Origin: Gammaproteobacteria bacterium
GTDB taxonomy: Bacteria; Pseudomonadota; Gammaproteobacteria; Pseudomonadales; Azotimanducaceae
Assembly: GCA_012960535.1 (NCBI GenBank)
Contig: DUBB01000043.1
Coordinates: forward strand, 1-45,362
DNA length: 45,362 nt
Direction of reading: 5' to 3'
In this document: piece after piece, positions 9,322 to 17,732 of the stretch
Position numbering within the stretch: position 1 is the stretch's first letter
Layout: every line of letters begins with the position of its first letter
The notes under the pieces: model-generated
Told to the model about the DNA's origin: nothing
Databases searched by the model: none
Seen by the model: the letters and a program-made list of their open reading frames with translations, nothing else
Program-made: the position numbers and the translations under genes

Positions 9322-11430
9322 TCAGGCCTGCACAACTGGAATCAGTTGTGCAGGTAATGCCCGCCTGCCGATTTGCCTGAGCCCACCAATTGCCGCCATC
9401 ATTAGCAGGCTACAACTGATCAACCAGGTGGCAGAAAACCAGCTATGCTCTGTGAAAGTGCCTATCTGGTACAGACAAGTAGCTGAAATATAACCTAATC
9501 CAGTGGTCCAGGAAAAAACCAGCACCATCCAGCGCCAACCTGCTTCTTTTGTAATGGTACCCAAGACAGCCACACACGGCGCATACAGGAGAATAAATAC
9601 CAGATAACAAAATGCTGCAAACTCACTGCCGAACTTAGCCGCCATCTGCGTCAAGGTGGCATTAGTTACGCCCTGTTCAACGGCTATCAACTCGGAGGTT
9701 CCAGCTTCAGAAATATTCAATCCGAGCGGGTCAGACAACGCAGTCGTTAAGCCAGATGCATTGTCAATAATCGACTGGAATGCAGCGGCAACGGAATCAC
9801 TCAGATTCATAGACTGAGTTCGCTCAGCGCCGCTGTAAAGTGCGTCTAATGTACCCACTACCGCTTCTTTAGCAAATATTCCGGTGAACAGGCCAACGGT
9901 TGCCGGCCAGTTATCAACGGTCAAACCCATCGGCTTGAATATCGGTGTAATGCTCTTACCGATAACCGATAGTAATGACTTTTCAGTGTTTTCATTTCCA
10001 AAACTCTGATCAGTTCCAAGGGAATTCAAAAAACTCAGACAAACCACAACAATGACAATGGTCTTACCCGCACGAAAAATAAAGCTCTTCAAGCGAAACC
10101 AGGTAGTCAGCATAATATTCTTGAATATTGGAATATGGTAAGCGGGCATTTCGTGAAAGGAAGGCGATATCCTGCCATCAAATATCTGTTTACGAAAAAC
10201 CCAACCGGTGAAGACTGCCATGGCGATGCCTAACAGATACAGCAGGAAAACAAGGTTCTGGCCGTTATTTTCAAAAAAGGCAGCAGCGAACAGAGCGTAA
10301 ACCGTCAGCCTGGCACCACAGGACATGAACGGTGCCATCGCTATGGTCATCAGCCGGTCATTATCTCTTGCTAAACTTCGAGTAGCCATAACGGACGGCA
10401 CATTACATCCAAATCCAACAATCAGGGGCACAAAAGCGCTTCCAGGCAAGCCAATACTGATCATCATTCGATCGACAACAAATGCTGCCCGCGCCAGGTA
10501 TCCAGAATCTTCCATGATCGAAAGACAAAGGAATAAAAAGCCTATTACCGGGATAAAAGTCGCTACTAATTGAATTCCCCCGCCAAGTCCGTTGGCTACG
10601 ATGACGATCAACCATCCTGGTAATGCTGCACTGGTCATCAATTCAGTCGTCTGGTCAACCAGCAAAGCACCAAAAAGAATATCAAAGAAATCGATGAAAA
10701 CGCTGCCCAGATTAATGGCTATTGTGAACATCAGGTAGATAGCGCCCAGGAATATGGGAATACCCAGCCAACGATTCAACACCAGCATATCCAATCGCTC
10801 GCTTGGGCTGTATTGAACCGGGGAAATCTGCGTAACCTCTCTGCTGATTTCGGTCGCGGTGATATGACGTTGCAGCTGCTGTTCGCTGCTTCCCTGGAGA
10901 AAACCCTCCCGAATTATAACCTCGCCAGCAACTGCATTTATCTCAGCCAGAGACTTCAGCATTTCAGAAATGCCCTGCCGACGGGATGCCACCATTGGCA
11001 CAACCGGAACACCCAGCCGTCTGGATAAGGCAGCGGCATCAATTGCAATGCCTTGCGAATTTGCCACGTCCAGCATATTCAATGCCAAAACAACGGGGAT
11101 ACCTGTTTCAATTAGCTGCTGGGTCAAAATGAGACTGCGGTCCAGACTGGCCGAATCAACAATATTAATGACCAGGTCACAAGGCTCTGCACGTAAAAAG
11201 GCGAGTGCTATCTGTTCGTCGCGACCCAAATGGCTCTGCTCTAACGAGTAAATACCAGGCAAATCGATGAGTTGACCTTGCAGAGCCGCCGAACTGATCA
11301 GCCCGGTTTTCTTCTCTACTGTGACGCCTGGCCAGTTACCGACTTTTTGATGGGCACCCGTTAAGGCATTAAAGAGCGTTGTCTTTCCACAATTAGGATT
11401 GCCAACCAGGGCAATAATTCTTTCTCTCAT
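9322..11430 (-). CDS. feoB: Ferrous iron transporter FeoB
   Basis: 702-residue Fe2+ uptake protein of the inner membrane. The N-terminal G domain has G1 GNPNCGKTT (about residues 11-19), G2/switch region NWPGVTVEKKTG, G3 DLPGIYSL and G4 NMLD. It is followed by a helical linker and the membrane part with two Gate-type repeats, including GCNVPSVMATR and GFLFLCLSIMEDSGYLARAAF (in part), and a second Gate near ATVGLFTGIFAKEAVVGTL. It is somewhat shorter than E. coli FeoB (about 770). The ATG overlaps the feoA stop by four bases (ATGA), so the two are translationally coupled. No feoC is seen downstream; the next gene on this strand is the sensor with no apparent link. Confidence 0.96.
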   Translation of the reverse strand: MRERIIALVGNPNCGKTTLFNALTGAHQKVGNWPGVTVEKKTGLISSAALQGQLIDLPGIYSLEQSHLGRDEQIALAFLRAEPCDLVINIVDSASLDRSLILTQQLIETGIPVVLALNMLDVANSQGIAIDAAALSRRLGVPVVPMVASRRQGISEMLKSLAEINAVAGEVIIREGFLQGSSEQQLQRHITATEISREVTQISPVQYSPSERLDMLVLNRWLGIPIFLGAIYLMFTIAINLGSVFIDFFDILFGALLVDQTTELMTSAALPGWLIVIVANGLGGGIQLVATFIPVIGFLFLCLSIMEDSGYLARAAFVVDRMMISIGLPGSAFVPLIVGFGCNVPSVMATRSLARDNDRLMTIAMAPFMSCGARLTVYALFAAAFFENNGQNLVFLLYLLGIAMAVFTGWVFRKQIFDGRISPSFHEMPAYHIPIFKNIMLTTWFRLKSFIFRAGKTIVIVVVCLSFLNSLGTDQSFGNENTEKSLLSVIGKSITPIFKPMGLTVDNWPATVGLFTGIFAKEAVVGTLDALYSGAERTQSMNLSDSVAAAFQSIIDNASGLTTALSDPLGLNISEAGTSELIAVEQGVTNATLTQMAAKFGSEFAAFCYLVFILLYAPCVAVLGTITKEAGWRWMVLVFSWTTGLGYISATCLYQIGTFTEHSWFSATWLISCSLLMMAAIGGLRQIGRRALPAQLIPVVQA

Positions 11431-11660
11431 GAAGGAAGCTGTTCTACCTCAATCCACTGAGCCTCACGTTTTCGAATGCTCAACAGAGATGAACCCACCC
11501 GAATCTGCAAGGGATCACCTAGCGGCGCACAGCGCAGCACTTTAATTTCTACCCCAGGAAACAAACCAAGCGCGAAGAACCTGCTCTGCAGTTCCTCATA
11601 GTCGTCCGCCGCAGAAACGACTCTGCATCTGAGATCCGGACTTAAATTGGCTAGCTTCAT
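11427..11660 (-). CDS. feoA: Ferrous iron transport accessory protein FeoA
   Basis: 77-residue SH3-like protein that assists FeoB at the inner face of the membrane. Typical blocks are RFFALGLFPGVEIKVLR and APLGDPLQIRVGSSLLSIRKREA, the family's beta-barrel pattern with PLGDPxxIRV. Length matches FeoA (75-85). It overlaps feoB by four bases and is preceded by a Fur-like box about 25 bases upstream, so iron-limited expression is expected. Confidence 0.94.
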   Translation of the reverse strand: MKLANLSPDLRCRVVSAADDYEELQSRFFALGLFPGVEIKVLRCAPLGDPLQIRVGSSLLSIRKREAQWIEVEQLPS

Positions 11661-11682
11661 GACATATCCAAATAACCTGAAT

Positions 11683-11701
11683 ACGAATTATTATCATTTA
11701 C
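11683..11701 (-). promoter_or_regulatory. Candidate Fur box upstream of feoAB
   Basis: On the minus strand the site reads GTAAATGATAATAATTCGT, matching the 19-bp Fur consensus at 13 positions including the core ATGATAAT and ATT. It lies 23-41 bases before the feoA start. Fur control of feoAB is established in many gammaproteobacteria; binding here is inferred. Confidence 0.6.
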
Positions 11702-11779
11702 AATTGGTTTGTAAATGCTTTTAACAATTCTTTTAACCGTTACTCTAACAATTTTTTTCGCAAATCTTCTAGCCAAAAA

Positions 11780-12547
11780 TCAGAGTTCGGAGCAAATATG
11801 TCCTCCATCAACCACAATAACAGAGCCGGTCATGTACTTTGATGCATCCGAGGCGAGTAATAACAAGGGTCCATCAAGATCATCGAATTCACCATAGCGA
11901 CGCATTGGGATCCCTTTTACAAACTCAGTTGATCGTTCACTTTCTAACAATACTCTGGATACATCCGTGAGTATGTAACCGGGTGCAAGTGCATTGACTC
12001 GAATGCCGAACTTAGCAGCTTCCAGCGCCATGATCTCAGTCGCCTTGACCAGAGCGGCTTTTGAAACAGCATACGGAAACTGACCCTTGATTGTTCGATA
12101 AGCGCTGATTGAGGCAATATTAATAATATTGCCCTGACAACCGCGTGCTGCAATTGCCTCGGTATATAACTTACTGAGTTGCCATGTAGCCTTTAGGTTA
12201 GTATTCATGACGTGATCCCAATCATCCTCATCGATCATTAAAAATGTTTTCGCGCCCGACTCCACACCGGCATTATTAATAAGGATATCAACCTGACCAT
12301 ACGCCTGCTGGGCCAACTCCAGAAACTGCCGGGCACTATCAACCTGCGTGACATCCAGGCTAAAACCACACACATCTGCCCCCTGCTCCCGAAGCTCTTC
12401 GACCCGTTCCTGTATTTTTTCGGTGCGTCGGGCGCCGAGTACTACCTGGGCGCCTGCAGACGCCAATACGCCCGCAAAATGATGCCCAAACCCAGAAGAT
12501 GCGCCTGTAATGGCTACTGTTTTCCCTTCTAAAGAGAACAAACCCAT
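11780..12547 (-). CDS. Short-chain dehydrogenase/reductase (SDR)
   Basis: 255-residue classical SDR using NAD(P)H. It has TGASSGFG (cofactor loop, about 14-21), NNAG (about 90-93), a catalytic Ser in IASISAY, YAVSK (Tyr and Lys) and a C-terminal MTGSVIVVDGGH. An AGGAG ribosome site is seven bases before the ATG. It follows the acyl-CoA dehydrogenase and APH-type kinase genes on the same strand after 127 bases. In the Lva pathway of Pseudomonas putida the SDR (LvaD) reduces a 4-oxoacyl-CoA to the 4-hydroxyacyl-CoA that the kinase then phosphorylates; that role here is an inference from context. Substrate cannot be read from the sequence. Confidence 0.88.
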   Translation of the reverse strand: MGLFSLEGKTVAITGASSGFGHHFAGVLASAGAQVVLGARRTEKIQERVEELREQGADVCGFSLDVTQVDSARQFLELAQQAYGQVDILINNAGVESGAKTFLMIDEDDWDHVMNTNLKATWQLSKLYTEAIAARGCQGNIINIASISAYRTIKGQFPYAVSKAALVKATEIMALEAAKFGIRVNALAPGYILTDVSRVLLESERSTEFVKGIPMRRYGEFDDLDGPLLLLASDASKYMTGSVIVVDGGHICSEL

Positions 12548-12674
12548 AACTTTCTCCTATTGTAAATTGCCAGTTTTTTTCCTGTGGTGACACAATTCGG
12601 TCAGCAGCATGCGCCCATAAAGCCTCCCGGCTCAGTTGAACAGATCCATTCAACCTGCTCTTAGCTAGCGGTCA

Positions 12675-14072
12675 TTAACCATTAATAGCTCTCAAAAAGC
12701 CGGAATATTTTGGCTGATCAATGGCAATCTGATTAACCACAGTTTGCCTGAGATGTTCTTTTATACGCTCATCATTAATTGAGATCTCGCCATTACGAAG
12801 CGCTTTCACCAGTCGACGGCGCAACACCGTCAGAGGATCCTGGGATTTAAAGTATTCTTTTAAGCGATCGTGTTCCCGTCGGCGATGTTCTGTACCGGTG
12901 GCCATATCCCTGAGTGCGATATCCAGCGAATTGCCGGCGACTCTCGCTAAAAACTGATTTCTTCCTTGCAACTGGCTCATCACCTCCTGGCGCAAAAAAT
13001 CCCTGACACTGAGCACCAGTTCATCGACTCGCGGCATGTCCTCATCGATATTGCCAGGGTCTTCTACCAGTTCAACCTTTCCCGGTATAATCAGGTTAAT
13101 ACAATCCACCAGGCACTCGGAACTTCGCCTGCCAATAGCTGGCCTCTCGACTGATTGATCCGGGCCAGTACGATAATGCTCTGCCATTCCCAGACAGCCG
13201 ATGGACCACCAGAAAGAACCAAACACCTCCCAGAATTTGACATGCTCCGGATCAACAACCTGGCCACTAACTTCTTCATAACCGGCGAACAGATCCTGAT
13301 ACTCACCGAAACCGCCTACCGGTTGATCCCCGCCAAAGCGCCACGAATTGGTGCACATCCAGCCCAGATCCCGCATGGGGTCGCCAATATGGGCAACCTC
13401 CCAGTCGAGAATTGCGACAATACCCTGCTTATCGATCAAAAAATTGCCGTTCCTGAAATCATTGTGGACCAGCGTCAGCCTGAACTCACTGGGTAGATGG
13501 TCCCTTAACCAGCGGGCTGTGTAATCTATCATGGGCTGGGGCGTATCCAGAAGGTAATATCGCTCCAGCATCTGATCCAAAAAGGCTTCTGGTGGTATGA
13601 TTGTCAATCTTTCCTGGAGTGCTGTCCGGTCGAGATCAATCTGGTGAATACGAGCAAGAATACGTCCACATTCTCTGGCAAGACCGGGTCGCACCGCTTT
13701 ATAATCAGGCGATCGAACGATTCTGGCACCCAGGGCTTCTCCCTCAAGCCACTGCATTATAAAACCATCGCCCAGATCATCTTCGCGGCTGAGCAGGTAG
13801 TAAACCTCTGGTTCCGGCACACCTTCAGCTTTGGCCGCACGCATCAACATGGCCTCCACATCCAAACCAGGACGGGCAGCAACTGGTTCAACAAACTCTC
13901 CGCCGGGCGAGCGGCGCATGGCCATCAGTACTTCCTGACCATCGATAGCAAGGGTTAGCCGGTAGGTTTCCTGGCTTGCTCCGCCGGAAAGTCGTTCTAC
14001 AGCAATCAATTCAGTACAACCGGGTATATGCCGGGTTACAACTTCACTGAGCTTGTTCTCAAAACTGGGCAT
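12675..14072 (-). CDS. APH-family kinase fused to LvaB/DUF6285-like C-terminal domain
   Basis: 465 residues. Residues 1 to about 330 are an APH/ACAD10-11-type phosphotransferase: a nucleotide loop near LSGGASQETYRL, catalytic loop LVHNDFRNGNFLID (Asp as base, Asn for Mg2+) and ILDWEVAHIGDP (metal-binding Asp), then MRDLGWMC. Residues about 345-465 are an extra helical domain (DELVLSVRDFLRQEV, RNQFLARVAGNSLDIALRDM, LRNGEISIND, QPKYSGFL). Its pattern resembles small stand-alone proteins (DUF6285) found beside such kinases, and I believe LvaB, the helper of LvaA, is of this kind. The usual APH member has about 340-360 residues, so the fusion is a real extension. Its ATG follows the dehydrogenase TGA by one base (tgatATG). 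Likely job: ATP-dependent phosphorylation of a 4-hydroxyacyl-CoA before elimination by the dehydrogenase-fold partner. Confidence 0.82.
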   Translation of the reverse strand: MPSFENKLSEVVTRHIPGCTELIAVERLSGGASQETYRLTLAIDGQEVLMAMRRSPGGEFVEPVAARPGLDVEAMLMRAAKAEGVPEPEVYYLLSREDDLGDGFIMQWLEGEALGARIVRSPDYKAVRPGLARECGRILARIHQIDLDRTALQERLTIIPPEAFLDQMLERYYLLDTPQPMIDYTARWLRDHLPSEFRLTLVHNDFRNGNFLIDKQGIVAILDWEVAHIGDPMRDLGWMCTNSWRFGGDQPVGGFGEYQDLFAGYEEVSGQVVDPEHVKFWEVFGSFWWSIGCLGMAEHYRTGPDQSVERPAIGRRSSECLVDCINLIIPGKVELVEDPGNIDEDMPRVDELVLSVRDFLRQEVMSQLQGRNQFLARVAGNSLDIALRDMATGTEHRRREHDRLKEYFKSQDPLTVLRRRLVKALRNGEISINDERIKEHLRQTVVNQIAIDQPKYSGFLRAING

Positions 14073-14073
14073 A

Positions 14074-15345
14074 TCAGTCGAGCTTCACACCCTTGGGTGC
14101 CTGTTGTTTCATATAACCAAATAAGTATCCAGCAATACGGCGAATTTGAATCTCTTCTGCCCCTTCAGTAATCCGATACCTGCGATGATGACGGTAAATA
14201 TGTTCAAACGGTTTGTGCCTTGAATATCCCAGTCCTCCGTGTACCTGCATCGCCTGATCCGCCGCGTCACAACAAAGCCGATTAGCCTGGTAATTACACA
14301 TTGACACCTTGTCGGAAACCATGAAATTCCCATAAGTATCCATCTGCCAGGCCGTTTTATGGATTAGCGCGCGTAACATCTCACAGCGAGTCTGCAATTC
14401 TGCCAGGGGAAACTGAATGGCTTGATTCGTCGACAGCGGTTTGCCAAAAGGTTTCCTCTGCATGGCATACTGAATCGATTCACTGATACAGAACTGAGCA
14501 GCCCCCAGGCTCGATGCTGCTTGCCGAATCCTGTTTTCATTAAAGAAGTGCTGCACCACGCCTAGACCCCTGCCCTCTCCACCAAAAATAGCGCCTTCAT
14601 CGACATAAACATTGTCAAGTGACACTCGACCATGATCTGTTGGCATATTGAAGGTCCAGAGCATTTCTTCAACCTTGAATCCATCAGCATTAGTCGGCGT
14701 GAGGAAAGCGGTTATGCCCTCTCCATCGCCTGCCTTACCACTGGTGCGAGCCAGGATCATATCGTATTGAGCTTTATGAATACCTGTATTCCAGGTTTTA
14801 CCACCGTTTATCCGCCAGCCATCACCGTCTTTTACCGCTGTGGTTTCCATGTGGGTCGCATCAGAGCCATGATCCGGTTCGGTAATACCAAAGGCAAAGC
14901 CACGCTTTCCGGCAAGTAACAGAGGGATCCATTCTTCTTTCTGTGCGTCTGTTCCATAGGACAGCATCAATAATAAACCGACATTATTGGCAACAATGGA
15001 GTGTTCATTCTGCAGATCATTATGCAAGCCCAGACCCTTGGCGGCAAAGTGCTCACGGATAATAGCCATACCAAGATTGGTGCCCTCCTGACCGCCATAC
15101 TCCTTAGGAATGGGGTAACGATAGTGACCTGCTGCATCAGCTAACTGCCGGGCCTCATACAATAATGCCTCCCATTCCTCGTTAGGCAGACCGCCTCTTT
15201 CCCAGTCGGTTCTAGCATCTTCGCGACGATGGTCAAAAAACCGGATATTGTCATTCTTGTTCTCCAGCGGTTTTATCTCAGCCTCTATGAATTCGTCCAA
15301 TACCACGAGATATTCTTGAATTTCTTTGGGTATATCAAAGTCCAT
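14074..15345 (-). CDS. Acyl-CoA dehydrogenase (ACAD10/11 or LvaC-like context)
   Basis: 423-residue flavoenzyme of the acyl-CoA dehydrogenase fold. Conserved blocks are FAFGITEPDHGSDATHMETTA (in part; FAD/substrate loop), WRINGGKTWNTG, the middle beta-domain, RKPFGKPLSTNQAIQFPLAE (FAD contacts) and QVHGGLGYSRHKPFEHIYR near the C terminus with the YRITEGAEEIQ block. The start at 15345 (second Met-type codon after a TTG) has AGAGG eight bases upstream. It is directly followed by the APH-type kinase with a one-base gap, the pairing seen in ACAD10/11-type and Lva systems, where the dehydrogenase-fold enzyme removes phosphate from a 4-phosphoacyl-CoA to give an enoyl-CoA. An ordinary dehydrogenation role is the alternative. 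An 11-bp tandem repeat sits just upstream. Confidence 0.88.
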   Translation of the reverse strand: MDFDIPKEIQEYLVVLDEFIEAEIKPLENKNDNIRFFDHRREDARTDWERGGLPNEEWEALLYEARQLADAAGHYRYPIPKEYGGQEGTNLGMAIIREHFAAKGLGLHNDLQNEHSIVANNVGLLLMLSYGTDAQKEEWIPLLLAGKRGFAFGITEPDHGSDATHMETTAVKDGDGWRINGGKTWNTGIHKAQYDMILARTSGKAGDGEGITAFLTPTNADGFKVEEMLWTFNMPTDHGRVSLDNVYVDEGAIFGGEGRGLGVVQHFFNENRIRQAASSLGAAQFCISESIQYAMQRKPFGKPLSTNQAIQFPLAELQTRCEMLRALIHKTAWQMDTYGNFMVSDKVSMCNYQANRLCCDAADQAMQVHGGLGYSRHKPFEHIYRHHRRYRITEGAEEIQIRRIAGYLFGYMKQQAPKGVKLD

Positions 15346-15361
15346 TACCAATCCTCTTCTT

Positions 15362-15427
15362 TTACTTGATTATTACTTGATTAATACTTGATTATTACTC
15401 GATTATTAATTGGTTATTAATTGGTTA
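15362..15427. repeat. 11-bp tandem repeat, six copies, upstream of acyl-CoA dehydrogenase
   Basis: Six consecutive 11-bp units: TTACTTGATTA twice, ATACTTGATTA, TTACTCGATTA, and TTAATTGGTTA twice. They fill the gap between the hydratase stop (15444) and the dehydrogenase ribosome site. The unit is close to one DNA helical turn and AT-rich, so it could affect bending or expression; this is inference. Confidence 0.9.
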
Positions 15428-15443
15428 GGCGTTTTATGTCCGC

Positions 15444-16220
15444 TTACCGCTCGACGTCATCGAAGATCTCAAAGTGAACTGTCTGCATGCCGCTGTAGAG
15501 CGCCTCATAATGTCCGCTTTGCAGCGGTTGTATTTTGCCGGCTGAGCCCGTCATCAGCACCTGCCCCTTGTCAATACTGTAACCGCGGGACAACGCCTGA
15601 TTGACTAACCAGGCAGCCGCCTGCAACTGCCCTTCCTGCACTTCGCCAGCACTGGCCGAATGTAACAGGGTACCCTCTCTGAATAATTCAATCCGGATGT
15701 CATCCGGGTTACTCACAGGTGCGCCCTGGCCAACAAGAAACAGTCTGGCCGCAACGTTGTTGGCCACAAGATCAACTAGACCCATGGGCTGGTGGGCAAA
15801 ACCCACGTCCACCAGTTCGATCATGGGAACCATCTCAGATATCAGACTGACTATATCAAACTCATCGACACGGTGCTGGACATGCTCGCCAACAATGAAA
15901 CCAAGTTCAGTTTCTATGGCGCCTCGATTGAAACAAGCACGGTTAACTGGAACGCCCTGGGGTTGAAACATCGATTCCAGCAGCACACCACAGGCTGGTT
16001 CTGAAGCCTCGAAAGACTTTTGAGCAGCCGCCTGGGTCAAAGCCCCCTTGAAGCCAACGATGGCCTGACCGCTTCGCCTGACAGTTTCGTCGAGAACCCA
16101 GTAGGCTTCGGTTAAACTAGCGGATTCCAGCACCTGCGAATAACACGGCATTAATGCGTTCGCCTTGCCGGCCCGTATCACTTCGTTGACCCATTCCTGC
16201 AACTGGCCTTGCCGGCTCAT
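15444..16220 (-). CDS. 2-keto-4-pentenoate hydratase-like protein (MhpD/FAH family)
   Basis: 258-residue protein of the fumarylacetoacetase-like fold, MhpD branch. Such enzymes add water to 2-hydroxypenta-2,4-dienoate-type products of aromatic meta-cleavage with a divalent metal, or act as related decarboxylases. Visible are VGFKGALT (in the position of the family's GxKxG loop), AIETELGFIVGE with metal-ligand Glu residues, MIELVDVGF, LVDLVANNVAARLFLVG and a C-terminal GQVLMTGSAGKIQPLQSG, the usual S/TGxxxxxxxxxxG loop. I chose the ATG at 16220 because AAGGGG lies six bases upstream; the open frame runs on to a GTG at 16295. It follows two DsbA-fold genes on the same strand and may share their transcript. 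Confidence 0.8.
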   Translation of the reverse strand: MSRQGQLQEWVNEVIRAGKANALMPCYSQVLESASLTEAYWVLDETVRRSGQAIVGFKGALTQAAAQKSFEASEPACGVLLESMFQPQGVPVNRACFNRGAIETELGFIVGEHVQHRVDEFDIVSLISEMVPMIELVDVGFAHQPMGLVDLVANNVAARLFLVGQGAPVSNPDDIRIELFREGTLLHSASAGEVQEGQLQAAAWLVNQALSRGYSIDKGQVLMTGSAGKIQPLQSGHYEALYSGMQTVHFEIFDDVER

Positions 16221-16349
16221 AGCACCCCTTCTAAGTGACTCTTCAATTGATCTGTACTCTCCCACATGCCTTGCATGAGAATGACTGACAGTCACCGCGC
16301 TGGCACAACAAAATCAGCAACCACAGCCTTCACGAAGGTACCGTCTAAG

Positions 16350-17000
16350 TCACACGGGTGCAACACCTCTGGAACCGGAAAGTTTCCAGGCCAGATAAGG
16401 CAGATGTTGCTGACCGATGAACCTATCTCCCCTGAAATAGAATGCCGGTGCTGAAAATACACCTTTTGCTTCAATTTCCTTATCCAGTCGTCCGGTCACA
16501 TCAGCTAAGCACGGCGCCAGTGGACCTTCCACTTTATGCCCCAGGCGCGCCAGGATCGCCTCGATTTCTGCATCGGGCACGGGTGATTCCCTGAATTCCA
16601 GAGCCAATTGCAGATAAGCGTCTAGGTAGGACCATATCAAAGGCAACTGGCAATGGCACTGATCCAGCCAAAGCAGTCCTAGATGGGCAGTTCCTGCATC
16701 GCGAGGCAATTCAGGATTATCCATAGTCAGGCCCAATCGAGCATAGTCTCTTTGTCGTTCCTTGCTCAGGTTCAATGATCTGGCTCGAGCACGTCTTGCC
16801 TTAAAACTCGCCATGTCCTGATCCAGGCTCTTCACGTCTTCAGCCACATTGCCTAATTGATGATTCAAAGGTAACAGTCTAAGCGAGGTAGACCGTTCTG
16901 CCATCATTTCCCGGGTCGCTGATATCATCACAAAACTATCGATTCTGGTTAGATCAAGGAACAGGGCAAACTCATCCTCAGCTATCAACCACTCATTCAT
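16350..17000 (-). CDS. DsbA-fold protein, diverged HCCA isomerase paralogue
   Basis: 216 residues. The C-terminal part has the thioredoxin-fold cis-proline loop, GVFSAPAFYFRGDRFIGQQHLPYL, matching the 2-hydroxychromene-2-carboxylate isomerase/DsbA group (GVFGxPxFxxxGexFxGxdxL). The N terminus lacks the usual DFxSPxxY motif that holds the catalytic Ser; in its place is LFLDLTRIDSFVMI. The middle is helical. The gene overlaps the neighbouring DsbA-fold gene by four bases (ATGA). The pair looks like a tandem duplication in which this copy lost its active-site Ser, so it may be a structural partner in a heterodimer. Function unknown. Confidence 0.65.
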   Translation of the reverse strand: MNEWLIAEDEFALFLDLTRIDSFVMISATREMMAERSTSLRLLPLNHQLGNVAEDVKSLDQDMASFKARRARARSLNLSKERQRDYARLGLTMDNPELPRDAGTAHLGLLWLDQCHCQLPLIWSYLDAYLQLALEFRESPVPDAEIEAILARLGHKVEGPLAPCLADVTGRLDKEIEAKGVFSAPAFYFRGDRFIGQQHLPYLAWKLSGSRGVAPV

Positions 17001-17659
17001 GACAATACCGTATCGTAGGCTCTGTGTGGCATCCTGCCAGGCTCTCCTTCCAAGTGCCAGCGAACCATGGGAAGATTTTCCCGGCCAAAATAGGTTTCAC
17101 CATTGATGCAGAAAGTCGGCACGCCGAAACATCCAGCATCTAATATATCCTGCTGCAATCGATCATGACGACGCCGTCCCACGCGATTCAAATAATCAAA
17201 AAATCCGAGAACTGGCACATCAGCTTCTCTTAAAACACTTTCCACTACCGCTGGGTTTTCAATATCCAGTTCCCGCTTCCAGAATTGATCAAATACCAGG
17301 GTCATATACTTCCTCAGCGCCTTCCTGCCAGCCGCCTTATCGCTGGCCCATAACAGCCCAATAGCGGCAATAGAGGAATCCCAAATCTTCTCGGTACCTC
17401 TGAGAACCAGCCCCTGAGAAGCTGCATAACGCCTGGCGTCCATATAAGCATAACGCACTGCCTGCCATTGTCGTGGTGACCGATTGCTGGCTGCCACTTT
17501 CCCCTTGGCATCTAACTTGGCCGTGCCCAGATAGCTGGCAATATTCAACGTTAAAGGCAGCCATTCGATGGCAATACCGTATTGTTCTTCCAATTGCCAG
17601 CAAGGTCTCAGTGCTACGAAGGCATAAGGACTTTTAAAATCAATGTAAACCTGTAACAC
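16997..17659 (-). CDS. DsbA-fold protein, 2-hydroxychromene-2-carboxylate isomerase-like
   Basis: 220 residues with the DsbA/HCCA-isomerase architecture: N-terminal VYIDFKSPYAF with the Ser (residue 10) used for glutathione-dependent isomerisation, a helical insertion (residues about 60-170), then FGVPTFCINGETYFGRENL with the cis-Pro loop. The family includes glutathione-dependent isomerases of naphthalene and related pathways. The GTG at 17659 is chosen because GGGAG lies five bases upstream and the protein then starts right at the first strand, as in relatives; an ATG at 17713 would add 18 residues and come within 20 bases of the divergent gene. It overlaps the next gene by four bases, so the two products probably work together. 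Confidence 0.72.
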   Translation of the reverse strand: MLQVYIDFKSPYAFVALRPCWQLEEQYGIAIEWLPLTLNIASYLGTAKLDAKGKVAASNRSPRQWQAVRYAYMDARRYAASQGLVLRGTEKIWDSSIAAIGLLWASDKAAGRKALRKYMTLVFDQFWKRELDIENPAVVESVLREADVPVLGFFDYLNRVGRRRHDRLQQDILDAGCFGVPTFCINGETYFGRENLPMVRWHLEGEPGRMPHRAYDTVLS

Positions 17660-17732
17660 TCGCGCTCCCTTCTGAGATCCTGATAAGGTATCTAGCACTT
17701 TGCATGGTCTCATATAATAATCAAGGTATCAC

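Noticed and set aside
12360..12653. 97-codon frame overlapping the SDR start
   Set aside because: Shifted shadow of the SDR coding sequence with no ribosome site.
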